A stretch of DNA of 64,000 nt, taken from DATARH01 sp036008175. GTDB lineage: Bacteria > Pseudomonadota > Alphaproteobacteria > ATCC43930 > CGMCC-115725. A model generated the notes under the pieces. That model was not told the origin of the DNA. It saw nothing but the letters and a program-made list of their open reading frames with translations, and searched no databases. The stretch spans positions 10,467 to 74,466 of the forward strand of contig DASYOB010000098.1 of assembly GCA_036008175.1 (NCBI GenBank), written 5' to 3'. The position numbers and the translations under genes are program-made. Shown here piece by piece: positions 34,806-43,560 of this stretch; positions within the stretch are counted from its first letter, which is position 1, and every line of letters begins with the position of its first letter.

Positions 34806-36160
34806 GCCCATCACTGGATAAGGAAACCGCGGCGGCGATCGATCTGCTGCAGGATCTCGTAGGCCGCGCCCGCAAAGCCGGAGCCGATGCCGCTGATGCC
34901 GTGCTGTTCGAGGGCACCTCGCTGTCGCACGCCCGCCGCCTCGGCAAGACCGAGAAGCTCGAACGCTCGGAAAGCCAGGATCTCGGACTCCGCGTGCTGG
35001 TCGGAAAACGGCAGGCGATCGTATCGTCGAGTGATCGCTCACCGAAGATGTTGGCCGAGCTGGTCGAGCGCACCTTGGCAATGGCGCGGGCGGTGCCGGA
35101 AGACCCGTTCTGCGGGCTCGCCGATCCGGCCGAGATCGCTCTAGACTGGTCGCAGCTTGATATGCTTGATCCCGAGGAGCCGAGTGCCGAAACGTTGATC
35201 GAGCGGGCGCGCGCGGCCGAGGAGACGGCGCTCGCGGTCCCGGGGATCACGAACTCCGAAGGCGCCGAAGCCAGCTGGGGCCGCTCGCGGATCGCCCTTG
35301 TCGCCTCGAACGGGTTCGCCGGCGGCTATTCGGGCTCGCATCACGGGGTCGGCGCGTCGGTAATCAGCGGGTCGGGCACGCAGATGGAGCGCGACTACGA
35401 CTTCGCCAGCGCGGTATACGCCGGGGACCTGCGAGACCCCGCCGAGATCGGCAAATCCGCCGGCGAGCGCGCGGTCAAACGGCTGGGCGCCCGCAAGATG
35501 CCGACCTGCCGCTGTTCGGTTGTGTTCGATCCGCGGGTCGCCCGGGGCTTCGTCTCGCATCTCTTGGGCGCGATCTCCGGTCCATCGATCGCGCGCGGCA
35601 CCAGCTTTCTGCGCGACAAGCTGGGGCAGCGGATATTCCCGGAAGCGATCACGATCACCGAAGATCCGCACCGGCAGCGCGGCCACCGCTCCAAGCCGTT
35701 CGACGCTGAGGGCCTCGCCAATAAGCGGCGCGCGCTGATCGATAATGGGGTGCTGACGACCTGGCTCTTGGATTTGCGTTCGGCACGTCAGCTCGGCCTC
35801 AAATCGACCGGCCACGCCGCCCGCGGGACCGCTTCCCCGCCAGCCCCCGCGGCAACCAACATCTGGATTGAGCCGGGCAGCGCGAGCCCCGCGGAGCTGA
35901 TGACCGACATCAAGAACGGTTTTTATGTCACCGAGCTAATGGGGATGGGGGTCAATGGCCTCACCGGCGATTACAGCCGCGGCGCCGCCGGCTTCTGGAT
36001 CGAGAACGGGCAGATCGCCTTCCCGGTCAGCGAGATGACAGTCGCGGGCAATCTGAACGAGATGTTTGCCCGCATGGCAGCCGCCAACGATCTCGAATTC
36101 CGCACCGGGGCCGACGCCCCGACCCTGCGCATTGACGATCTGACCGTGGCCGGCGCGTAA
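34802..36160 (+). CDS. pmbA: TldE/PmbA, partner of the TldD protease
   Basis: Non-catalytic subunit of the TldD-TldE metalloprotease. It shares the U62 fold (RLGKTEKLERSESQDLGLRV near the N-terminus; NGFYVTELMGMGVNGLTGDY near the C-terminus) but lacks HExxxH, as expected for TldE. The ATG at 34802 overlaps the ubiD stop as ATGA, giving 452 aa; an upstream frame extension is ignored. Separation from tldD by ~8.6 kb is unremarkable. Confidence 0.93.
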   Translation: MSPSLDKETAAAIDLLQDLVGRARKAGADAADAVLFEGTSLSHARRLGKTEKLERSESQDLGLRVLVGKRQAIVSSSDRSPKMLAELVERTLAMARAVPEDPFCGLADPAEIALDWSQLDMLDPEEPSAETLIERARAAEETALAVPGITNSEGAEASWGRSRIALVASNGFAGGYSGSHHGVGASVISGSGTQMERDYDFASAVYAGDLRDPAEIGKSAGERAVKRLGARKMPTCRCSVVFDPRVARGFVSHLLGAISGPSIARGTSFLRDKLGQRIFPEAITITEDPHRQRGHRSKPFDAEGLANKRRALIDNGVLTTWLLDLRSARQLGLKSTGHAARGTASPPAPAATNIWIEPGSASPAELMTDIKNGFYVTELMGMGVNGLTGDYSRGAAGFWIENGQIAFPVSEMTVAGNLNEMFARMAAANDLEFRTGADAPTLRIDDLTVAGA

Positions 36161-36214
36161 CCGCCGATCTTGCCATTCGCCCCGCTCGCCTCTAACACTG
36201 GCGGACGGGGCCTT

Positions 36215-38023
36215 ATGCGCGACAGTTCACCGATTATGCAGGAAGGCACACGCTCGTTCGCGCTGGTGCGGCGGCTGGTGCGCGATTTCATGGGCCGGCA
36301 TCTCGGCGCCATCACGCTGGCCTTTGTGTGCATGGGAGCCGCTGCCGGCAGCACGGCATTGCGCGCCTGGCTGATGGAGCCGGTTCTCGACCGCATCTTC
36401 ATCGCCCGTGACGGGTCATTGTTGTTCCTGCTCGGCGGCGCGGCTCTCGCGCTGGCGCTCGTCAAAGGGCTCGCCGATTACGGCCAGACGGTGTTGATGA
36501 GCCGAATCGGCCAGCGCGTCATCACCGATGTGCAGAATGCGCTGTTTGCCCGGCTGATGCGTGCCGACCTCGCCTACTTTAACGCGAATCCGAGCGGCAC
36601 GCTGATTTCACGCTTCACCAACGACGTTTGGCTGTTGCGCAACGCCGCGGCAAACGTGCTCGCCGGGATGGGCCGCGACGCAGTCACCGTCGTGTTCCTC
36701 GTCGGCGTCATGTTCTACCAGGATTGGGGGCTGGCGCTTGTCTCGTTCGTCGCCTTTCCGCTGGCGATCCGGCCGATCGTCCGTATCGGACGGCGCATGC
36801 GAGGCGTCTCGGCCAACACCCAAGCCGAGATGGGCCAGCTGACGACGTTGCTTAGCCAAACATTCCAGGGCGCACGCCACGTCAAGGCCTATGGCATGGA
36901 GACATACGAAGAGCGCCGCGCCTTGGCGATATTCGAGCGGATCTTCGTCCTGGTCGATCGCGCCAACCGCACCCGCTTTCGCGCCGCGCCGATGATGGAA
37001 GCGCTTGGCGGTGCGGCGATCGCAGTGGTGATCCTCTATGGCGGGCATCAGGTCATTTCCGGCGCCCGCACCCCCGGTGCGTTCTTTTCGTTCATCACCG
37101 CGCTCCTCCTCGCCTATCAGCCCATGAAGGCCCTGGCCATTCTCAACGCATCGTTGCAGGAGGGCCTCGCAGCGGCACAGCGCGTCTTCGATATCCTCGA
37201 TATCGAGCCAAAGGTCCAGGACCGGCCCGGTGCCAGACCTTTGCAGATCCGCGGCGGCGAGGTGCGGTTCGAGGAGGTGCGGTTCGGCTATCATCCGGGC
37301 ACTGTCGCGCTCGACGGAATCTCTTTCACTATTGAAGCGGGCAGCACGGTCGCGCTGGTCGGCCGCTCCGGTGCCGGAAAATCGACGGTGCTCAACCTGA
37401 TTCCCCGGTTCTACGATGTCGACGGTGGGAGCATCACGATAGACGGCCAAGAAACACGCGAGGTGACGCTCGCCTCCCTGCGCGGCGCGATCGCGCTTGT
37501 CTCCCAGGAAGTCAGCCTGTTCGACGACACGGTGCGTGCCAACATCGCCTACGGCCGCCTTGGCGCACCGGACGAAGACATCGAGGCGGCAGCAGCAGCG
37601 GCCGGCGCCGACGGATTCATCCGCGAGCTGCCGGAGGGTTACGACACCCTCGTCGGCGAGCATGGGGTGCGCCTGTCCGGCGGACAGCGCCAGCGCCTGG
37701 CAATCGCCCGGGCTATGCTGAAAGATGCGCCGATCCTGCTGCTCGACGAGGCGACTTCGGCGCTCGACAGCGAAACCGAGCGTCAGGTGCAGACGGCGCT
37801 GCGTCGGCTGATGCGCGGGCGGACGACGATTGTGATCGCGCATCGCCTGTCCACGATTATCGGCGCCGATCTGATCTGCGTGCTCGATCGCGGCGGCATC
37901 GTCGATACCGGGAGGCACGCTCAGCTGCTGGCCCGCAACGGCCTCTACACGCGGCTATACGAGACCCAGTTCGCGAGCGAGCGCGAGCTGGACCCGCTCC
38001 CGGGAGCGGGAGCGACCGGCTGA
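36215..38023 (+). CDS. msbA: MsbA-like lipid A/phospholipid ABC exporter
   Basis: Half-transporter with a six-TM permease (about residues 20-320) and an ATPase domain. Walker A is GRSGAGKST, the Q-loop SQEVSLFDDTV, the ABC signature LSGGQRQRLAIARAML, and Walker B ILLLDEATSALD. Its place directly before DUF374, waaA, lpxK and lpxL-like genes argues for lipid A flipping across the inner membrane. The start is uncertain: ATG 36215 is used, with TTG 36170 and ATG 36236 as alternatives. Confidence 0.88.
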   Translation: MRDSSPIMQEGTRSFALVRRLVRDFMGRHLGAITLAFVCMGAAAGSTALRAWLMEPVLDRIFIARDGSLLFLLGGAALALALVKGLADYGQTVLMSRIGQRVITDVQNALFARLMRADLAYFNANPSGTLISRFTNDVWLLRNAAANVLAGMGRDAVTVVFLVGVMFYQDWGLALVSFVAFPLAIRPIVRIGRRMRGVSANTQAEMGQLTTLLSQTFQGARHVKAYGMETYEERRALAIFERIFVLVDRANRTRFRAAPMMEALGGAAIAVVILYGGHQVISGARTPGAFFSFITALLLAYQPMKALAILNASLQEGLAAAQRVFDILDIEPKVQDRPGARPLQIRGGEVRFEEVRFGYHPGTVALDGISFTIEAGSTVALVGRSGAGKSTVLNLIPRFYDVDGGSITIDGQETREVTLASLRGAIALVSQEVSLFDDTVRANIAYGRLGAPDEDIEAAAAAAGADGFIRELPEGYDTLVGEHGVRLSGGQRQRLAIARAMLKDAPILLLDEATSALDSETERQVQTALRRLMRGRTTIVIAHRLSTIIGADLICVLDRGGIVDTGRHAQLLARNGLYTRLYETQFASERELDPLPGAGATG

Positions 38024-38772
38024 TGAAGGCACCGAGCCGCTGGGGCCGCCGCGTGCTGCGCAGCGCTCGCCTGCGCCATTTTCTGTGCTGGACGATCCAG
38101 CTCTATATCCGCTTCGTTTTTCTGACCAACCGCTGGAGCATCGAGGGCGCGGAATGGCCGCAGCGGCTGCGCAGGGAGGGCCGCAGCTTCATCCTAGGGT
38201 TCTGGCACGGGCGACTGTTGATGATCCCGATGGCCTGGCAGCGGCTGGCGCCGATGCACATGCTGATCTCCGCCCACCGCGACGGCCGCATCATAGCCGA
38301 TGCCGTGACCTATTTCGGCGTGCATTCGATCCCCGGCTCCACCCGGCGCGGCGGTCTCGCGGCGCTGCGCACGATGCTGAAGCGCCTCGGGGAAGGGGAA
38401 TGCGTCGGTATCACCCCGGACGGACCGCGCGGCCCGCCGACGCGCGCCAGCGGCGGGATCGTCAATGTGGCGCGCCTCGCCCAGGTGCCGATCGTGCCGA
38501 TCGTCTTCGCCACCAGCCGGCGCCGGGTTCTGCGAAGCTGGGATCGGTTTCACCTCGCCCTCCCGTTCGGACGGGGCGCCTTTCTATGGGGTGAGCCGAT
38601 CGAGATCGACCGCGATCTCGACGAGGCCGGGCTTGAGCATGCACGGCTGCTGGTCGAGACGCGCATGAACGCGCTCGCCGCCGAGGCCGACCGCCGCGTC
38701 GGTCATGGCGCGTCGCTCCCTGTTCCGGCTCCGGCCACGCCGATGGAGTTTGCCGGCAAGGAGCGGCGCTGA
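38023..38772 (+). CDS. DUF374 lysophospholipid acyltransferase-family protein
   Basis: 249-residue membrane-associated protein of the DUF374/PlsC-like acyltransferase superfamily. Visible blocks are GFWHGRLLMIPMAW (the His of the HX4D-like motif), ISAHRDGRIIADAVTYFG, GITPDGPRGPPTRASGGIV and VPIVPIVFATS. ATG overlaps the upstream stop as TGATG, and its own stop overlaps waaA the same way, showing tight coupling. It probably acts in lipid A or phospholipid acylation; the precise reaction is not known. Confidence 0.87.
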   Translation: MKAPSRWGRRVLRSARLRHFLCWTIQLYIRFVFLTNRWSIEGAEWPQRLRREGRSFILGFWHGRLLMIPMAWQRLAPMHMLISAHRDGRIIADAVTYFGVHSIPGSTRRGGLAALRTMLKRLGEGECVGITPDGPRGPPTRASGGIVNVARLAQVPIVPIVFATSRRRVLRSWDRFHLALPFGRGAFLWGEPIEIDRDLDEAGLEHARLLVETRMNALAAEADRRVGHGASLPVPAPATPMEFAGKERR

Positions 38773-40112
38773 TGTTGCCCCTGATCTATCGGTGCGCGAC
38801 TGGAGCATTATCGCCATTCGTCCGCGCGTACCTGCTCTTGCGCTGCCGGCATGGCAAGGAAGATCCGGCGCGTCTCAGCGAGCGGTTCGGCATCGCCAGC
38901 GCGAGTCGCCCGCCGGGACCGCTCGTGTGGCTGCATGCGGCAAGCGTCGGCGAGGCGGTGTCGGTGCTCGGACTCATCGCTCGGTTGCACAACGAGCGCC
39001 CGGATCTTGCCGTGCTGATGACCACAGGCACCTTGGCTGCGGCACGGCTGGTGCAGAACCGCTTGCCATCGGGCGTAATCCATCAATTCGTCCCGGTCGA
39101 TGTGCCCCGCGCGGTGAAGCGATTTCTTGATCATTGGCGGCCCGATCTCGCCCTCTGGGTCGAATCCGAGCTGTGGCCAAACCTGGTCCTGGCGACCCAT
39201 GGCCGCGGTGTCCCGATGATCCTGTTGAATGCGCGCCTGTCAACTGGATCGGAGGCGCGCTGGCGCGCGGTGCCGGGCCTGATCCAGCCGGTGTTAGCGT
39301 GCTTTAGGTTGTGCCTTGCCCAGGACGAAGCGCAGGCGGAGCGGTTTCGCCGCCTCGGTGCCCGTCGGGTGACGAGCGTCGGCGATCTCAAGGCGGCGGC
39401 CGAACCGCTCGCCGCGGACGGCTGCAGCCTTGCGCTGCTGGAAAAGCAGATCGGCGATCGGCCCCTATGGCTCGCCGCCAGCACGCACCCCGGAGAAGAA
39501 GAGATTATCGCTGCCGCCCATCGCTCGGTCGCGCGCACGCACCCGGGGCTGCTGACAATCATCGCACCGCGCCATCCGGCGCGTGGCGGCGCAATCGCCG
39601 CTATGTTGCGAGGGCAAGGTTTGGTTGTGTCGCGACGCAGCACCGGCGAGCCGATCGGGTACGCTACCGATATTTACCTGGCCGACACGATGGGCGAGCT
39701 TGGCCTGTTCTTCCGCCTCGCCGGGATTGCGTTTATCGGCGGCTCGCTGGTACCGAAGGGTGGACACAACCCGTTCGAGGCGGCGCGGCTCGATTGCGCG
39801 GTCCTGCACGGGCCCGACATGCGCAACTGCGCGACGATGGCCGGCGCGCTCGATGCCGGCGGCGCGGCGCTGACGGTCGAGGATGCCAATAGTCTCGCCC
39901 TCGCTATAACACGGCTGTTGGCCAACCCGAGCGAACGCGCCGCTCGTGCCGAGGGGGCGGCTCGGGTGGTGCGGAAAAGCGCTGGCGCGCTCGATGCCGT
40001 GCTCGATCGGCTTGCACCGTGGCTCGATCCGCTCGCTCCGGTAGCATTCAGCGAAACGGGGCTGCCGCTCTTGCGGCGGCGCGCGATCAGCGGCGCCAAT
40101 GCGCGCGCCTGA
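38772..40112 (+). CDS. waaA: 3-deoxy-D-manno-octulosonic acid (Kdo) transferase
   Basis: GT30 glycosyltransferase that adds Kdo to lipid IVA on the inner face of the membrane. WLHAASVGEAVSVLGLIARL contains the catalytic Glu; PDLALWVESELWPNLVL and GGSLVPKGGHNPFEAARLD (nucleotide-sugar site) are typical. The N-terminus has a membrane-binding segment. Length 446 aa. Its last 14 bases overlap lpxK. Confidence 0.94.
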   Translation: MLPLIYRCATGALSPFVRAYLLLRCRHGKEDPARLSERFGIASASRPPGPLVWLHAASVGEAVSVLGLIARLHNERPDLAVLMTTGTLAAARLVQNRLPSGVIHQFVPVDVPRAVKRFLDHWRPDLALWVESELWPNLVLATHGRGVPMILLNARLSTGSEARWRAVPGLIQPVLACFRLCLAQDEAQAERFRRLGARRVTSVGDLKAAAEPLAADGCSLALLEKQIGDRPLWLAASTHPGEEEIIAAAHRSVARTHPGLLTIIAPRHPARGGAIAAMLRGQGLVVSRRSTGEPIGYATDIYLADTMGELGLFFRLAGIAFIGGSLVPKGGHNPFEAARLDCAVLHGPDMRNCATMAGALDAGGAALTVEDANSLALAITRLLANPSERAARAEGAARVVRKSAGALDAVLDRLAPWLDPLAPVAFSETGLPLLRRRAISGANARA

Positions 40113-41106
40113 ATTCTGGCACGAACCGCCCGGGCTGATCGCGGGATTGCTGGCGCCGTTTGGCGCCGCCTTCGACGCCGCATCGCGGCTGCGCCGCGCG
40201 GTTGCGCGGCCCTATCGCGCTTCGGTGCCGGTGATCTGCGTCGGCAATCTCGTCGCCGGCGGGTCGGGTAAGACCCCGGTCGTGCTGTCGCTTGCCGGGC
40301 TGTTGGCCGCGCGAGGCGTTGCCGCGCACGTCGTGACCCGCGGCTATGGCGGTAGCCTCGCCGGGCCGGTGCGGGTCGATCCGGGGCGGCACGATGTCGC
40401 CGATATAGGCGACGAGGCGCTGCTGATCGCTGTTCGGGCGCCGTGCTGGATCGCGCGCGACCGTGCGGCCGGCGTGCGCGCGGCAGCCGCGGCCGGCGCC
40501 GAGGCGATCCTGCTCGATGACGGCTTTCAGAACCCGTCCGTAGCCAAAGACCTGTCGCTGGTTGTCATCGACAGCGATTACGGGTTCGGCAACCGTCGGG
40601 TGATCCCGGCCGGTCCGTTGCGCGAGCCGGTCGGTGCCGGCCTCGCGCGCGCCGATGCACTTGTGGTGATCGGCGAGGCGGAGGCCGGGCGACGCTACGT
40701 CGCTCAGGCATGTTGCCCGGTGCTGCACGCCGAGATGCAGCCGATCGAGAGTGAACGTTTCGCCGGGGCACGCATCGTTGCCTTCGCCGGGATCGGCCGG
40801 CCGGACAAATTCTTCGCCAGCCTGCGTGCGCTTGGCGCGACGCTGGTGCTGGCGCAGCCCTTTGCGGATCACCATCGATTTCGGGGGAGCGAGATCGCCA
40901 AGCTACGAGAAGCTGCCGAACGAGCCCGCGCCAGGCTTGTCACCACGACGAAGGATTGGGTACGGCTGCCCCCTGCCCTGCGGGCCGGCATCGAAGTGCT
41001 CGAGGTCGAGATCCACTGGCGCGATCCGAACGAGGTGGAGCGCCTCCTCTTCGACGGTCTGTTGCGACGCCATGACGGAAGCAACCCACACGCCGTTCGC
41101 GGCTGA
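40099..41106 (+). CDS. lpxK: Tetraacyldisaccharide 4'-kinase
   Basis: Phosphorylates the 4' position of the lipid A disaccharide to form lipid IVA. The P-loop reads CVGNLVAGGSGKTPVVLSLA, followed by HVVTRGYGGSLAGPVRVD, GDEALLIA and AILLDDGFQNPSV (the catalytic Asp region). The C-terminal part has FADHHRF and VTTTKDWVRLP. Length 335 aa. It overlaps waaA by 14 bp and the lpxL-like gene by 35 bp. Confidence 0.95.
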   Translation: MRAPEFWHEPPGLIAGLLAPFGAAFDAASRLRRAVARPYRASVPVICVGNLVAGGSGKTPVVLSLAGLLAARGVAAHVVTRGYGGSLAGPVRVDPGRHDVADIGDEALLIAVRAPCWIARDRAAGVRAAAAAGAEAILLDDGFQNPSVAKDLSLVVIDSDYGFGNRRVIPAGPLREPVGAGLARADALVVIGEAEAGRRYVAQACCPVLHAEMQPIESERFAGARIVAFAGIGRPDKFFASLRALGATLVLAQPFADHHRFRGSEIAKLREAAERARARLVTTTKDWVRLPPALRAGIEVLEVEIHWRDPNEVERLLFDGLLRRHDGSNPHAVRG

Positions 41107-41998
41107 GCCGGCGGCGCCGGTCCGCTGGTCGCATCGGGTCGAGGCCTGGGGCGCGGCACTGTTCTTCGCCGGGATGCGAGCGCTGCCGCTCGACGCCGCC
41201 TCGGCGCTCGGCGGGGCCTTGGCGCGCTGGATCGGCCCCCGCCTCGGCATCTCCAACCGGGCACGGCGTAACCTGCGCGCCGCCGTCCCTGACCTGTCGT
41301 CTGAACAGGTCGAGGCGATCGTCCGCGCAATGTGGGACAATCTCGGCCGGGTCGCGGCCGAATATCCGCATCTACCGAAGGTCCGGGTGTTCCCGCCGGA
41401 CGGCCGCGTCGAGACGCAGGGCCTCGACCATCTCGATCGCGCACTTGCCGCAGACCGGCCAGTAATCATGTTCGGCGGCCATCTCGGCAATTGGGAGATC
41501 GGCGCCCTCGCGGCCGGCCAATACGGTCTCGACATCGCGCGGATCTATCGTGCCGCCAACAACCCGATCGTCGACCGCATGATCTCGCAGTTTCGCGCCC
41601 AAGGTCAGTCGCAGGCGGGTGAGTTAATCCCGAAGGGAGCCGTCGCTTCTCGTCGCGCGGTCGCGGCATTGCGGCGCGGCGCTCACCTGGCCTTGCTTGC
41701 CGACCAGAAGCTGAATGACGGGATTGCCGTGCCGTTCTTCGGGCGGCCGGCGATGACCGCGCCGGCACTGGCGCTATTGGCACTGCGTTTCGACTGCACG
41801 GTACTGCCGGCTCGGGTTGAACGGCTTCGCGGCGCACATTTCCGCCTCACCCTCTATCCGCCGCTCGAACTGCCGCGCAGCGGCGACCGCGACGCCGATG
41901 TCGCCGCGCTGATGGAGAGGGTCAACCGGACGCTCGAAGGCTGGATCCGCGAGCGCCCGGAGCAATGGTTCTGGCTGCACAATCGCTGGCCCACCTGA
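41072..41998 (+). CDS. Lipid A lauroyl-type acyltransferase (LpxL/HtrB family)
   Basis: Acyl carrier protein-dependent late acyltransferase of lipid A synthesis. The catalytic HX4E motif is in IMFGGHLGNWEIGALA; RAANNPIVDRMI, KGAVASRRAVAALRRGAHLA and ADQKLNDGIAVPFFGRPAMT follow in family order, and it ends EQWFWLHNRWPT. The ATG at 41072 lies inside the end of lpxK. One N-terminal hydrophobic segment anchors it. Which acyl chain it adds cannot be told. Confidence 0.9.
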   Translation: MTEATHTPFAAEPAAPVRWSHRVEAWGAALFFAGMRALPLDAASALGGALARWIGPRLGISNRARRNLRAAVPDLSSEQVEAIVRAMWDNLGRVAAEYPHLPKVRVFPPDGRVETQGLDHLDRALAADRPVIMFGGHLGNWEIGALAAGQYGLDIARIYRAANNPIVDRMISQFRAQGQSQAGELIPKGAVASRRAVAALRRGAHLALLADQKLNDGIAVPFFGRPAMTAPALALLALRFDCTVLPARVERLRGAHFRLTLYPPLELPRSGDRDADVAALMERVNRTLEGWIRERPEQWFWLHNRWPT

Positions 41999-42018
41999 TC
42001 GAGACGTGGGCGCGGCGG

Positions 42019-43233
42019 CTATTCGTCGTAGCCTGGCGTGTGCAGCATCGGCGGGTCGGCGACCTCCACCGTCAGCGCGCGATCGAAGCCGTTGAAACCG
42101 GTGCGCAGGCAGGCCCCGTAGGCGCCAAGCTGGCCGAGCTCAACCCAATCACCCTCGTCGACATCAGCGGGCAGCAGAAACGGCCCCTTCATGAAATCGG
42201 CGCTGTCGCAGGTAGGACCGTAGAGCGTAAAAGCGCGCAGCGGCGCGTCGTCGTTGCCAGTCCCATCGGCGCGCACGCGGCGCGCTGGAAAGCGAAAACC
42301 CGGGCGGCCGGCATCGCTGAGGCTGCCATAGACCCCGTCATTGACGTAGAGCGCGTCGCCACGGCGCAGATCCACCTGCACCACCACCGATCCGCCACCA
42401 GCGACCAGCGCCCGGCCCGGCTCCGCCCAGAGCCGCACAGCATCGCCGAAGCGCGATGCCGCGACATCGGCGATCGTCGCGGCGTAAGCCGCGAGCGGCG
42501 GGGGCACGACATCCGGGTAGCTAACCGGGAAGCCGCCGCCAACGTCGACGGTATCGACCGGCACGCCCGAGAGCGCGACAGCTTCGGCCGCGAGATCCAG
42601 CGCGCGGGCATAGGCGGCCGGGTCGAGGCATTGCGAGCCGACGTGAAAGGCGACGCCAAGCCGTGCGGCATGCGGCCGTGCCAGGCGAAGCAGCTCCGCC
42701 GCGTCCTGCGTGGAAATGCCGAACTTGCCAGACAGATCGTAGGCGCCGCCTTGCGCAACAGCGAGACGCACAAACAGGCCCAGGACCGGCGGCTCACCGA
42801 CGAGGCCGACCGGCACCGTCTCCTGCACGATCTTCGCCAGCTCATCCGAGCTGTCGAAGGCGAAATCGGTCACGCCGTACTCGTGAAATGCGGCATGGAT
42901 CGCGTGGCGCGCCTTGACCGGGTGCATAAAATGCAGCTCGGCGTCCGGCAATACCTCGCGGACCAGCGCGACCTCCGGCAGCGAGGCGCAATCGAAATGC
43001 CGCACGCCGCCGGCCCACACTGCGCGCAACACGCTCCGCTCGGGGTTGCATTTGACGGCGTAAAGAACGTCGCCCGGGAACGCCTCGACAAAGCTGCGCG
43101 CCGCCGCGGCGATCGCCGCCGGGCGCAAGCACAGAACGGGCTCCGTCGGCTGCTCGCGCGCGACAACGGCTTCGACTGACGAAAGAACGCTGCTCTTTAC
43201 CGGACGCAGCGCAAGGGAGCGGGGCTTGACCAT
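42019..43233 (-). CDS. Ornithine (or ornithine/lysine) decarboxylase, alanine racemase fold
   Basis: PLP-dependent type III decarboxylase that makes putrescine from ornithine. LYAVKCNP holds the PLP lysine (K61 from the chosen ATG); HVGSQC, VDVGGGFPVSYPD, AEPGRALVAGGG and YGPTCDSADFM are the other PLP/substrate blocks. The ATG at 43233 is chosen over an upstream one because GGAGG lies 8 nt before it. Some relatives also take lysine. It follows a 327-bp leader after speB, which suggests its own regulation. Confidence 0.92.
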   Translation of the reverse strand: MVKPRSLALRPVKSSVLSSVEAVVAREQPTEPVLCLRPAAIAAAARSFVEAFPGDVLYAVKCNPERSVLRAVWAGGVRHFDCASLPEVALVREVLPDAELHFMHPVKARHAIHAAFHEYGVTDFAFDSSDELAKIVQETVPVGLVGEPPVLGLFVRLAVAQGGAYDLSGKFGISTQDAAELLRLARPHAARLGVAFHVGSQCLDPAAYARALDLAAEAVALSGVPVDTVDVGGGFPVSYPDVVPPPLAAYAATIADVAASRFGDAVRLWAEPGRALVAGGGSVVVQVDLRRGDALYVNDGVYGSLSDAGRPGFRFPARRVRADGTGNDDAPLRAFTLYGPTCDSADFMKGPFLLPADVDEGDWVELGQLGAYGACLRTGFNGFDRALTVEVADPPMLHTPGYDE

Positions 43234-43343
43234 CGCACGATCCTCCGAAAGGAGGCGAAACCGCGCCCGCATCGCTTCCTAAAGCGGGCCGGTGACCATT
43301 CCAGATGACGACGGCTATCGGAGGCGATGCGCCCCCGAAGGCG

Positions 43344-43394
43344 TCACAGGATCGTGGGTGTACTTCGCTCCGCAGCGTGCAGGGTGGCCAACAT
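43344..43394 (-). CDS. Possible 16-codon leader peptide upstream of odc
   Basis: Short frame encoding MLATLHAAERSTPTIL, starting with ATG 7 nt after an AGGGA stretch, within the odc leader. Translation could couple polyamine sensing to odc expression, as in other polyamine leaders, but the peptide has no resemblance I can recognise to SpeFL. It may be a chance frame. Confidence 0.3.
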   Translation of the reverse strand: MLATLHAAERSTPTIL

Positions 43395-43517
43395 ATCCGT
43401 TCCCTTAAGGATGCCGGCCCACGGGTGACCGGCTCTGCCAAAAAGGACGCGTTACGTCGTAGCGGCACCCCTCGGGAAAAGTGGGGTTCTAGGCACGTGC
43501 GATTTGCGTCGCAGCGC

Positions 43518-43545
43518 TAGATAGGGGATTGCGCAGCGAATGCAA
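43518..43545 (-). promoter_or_regulatory. Promoter candidate for odc
   Basis: On the minus strand TTGCAT (43540-43545) and TATCTA (43518-43523) are separated by 16 bp, in a locally AT-rich stretch just after the speB stop. A transcript from here would carry a leader of about 280 nt. Confidence 0.45.
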
Positions 43546-43560
43546 GAAATTTTTGTTTCT

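Larger units (their letters stand above)
43234..43560 (-). promoter_or_regulatory. Structured leader of the ornithine decarboxylase gene, speF-motif-like
   Basis: 327-bp region between speB and odc on the minus strand. Going towards odc it holds a promoter candidate, a 16-codon open frame (43344-43394), an 8-bp stem between 43324-43331 and 43268-43275, and a 5-bp perfect hairpin (43242-43255) whose 3' arm is the GGAGG ribosome binding site. The anti-SD heptamer occurs twice (43251-43257 and 43320-43326), so alternative pairings are possible. Alphaproteobacterial odc genes are known to carry a conserved speF RNA motif; membership here is inferred from position and structure, not from an alignment. 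Confidence 0.6.

Noticed and set aside
43305..43520. 71-codon plus-strand frame in the odc leader
   Set aside because: No likeness or ribosome binding site; the region is better explained as a structured leader of the minus-strand gene.
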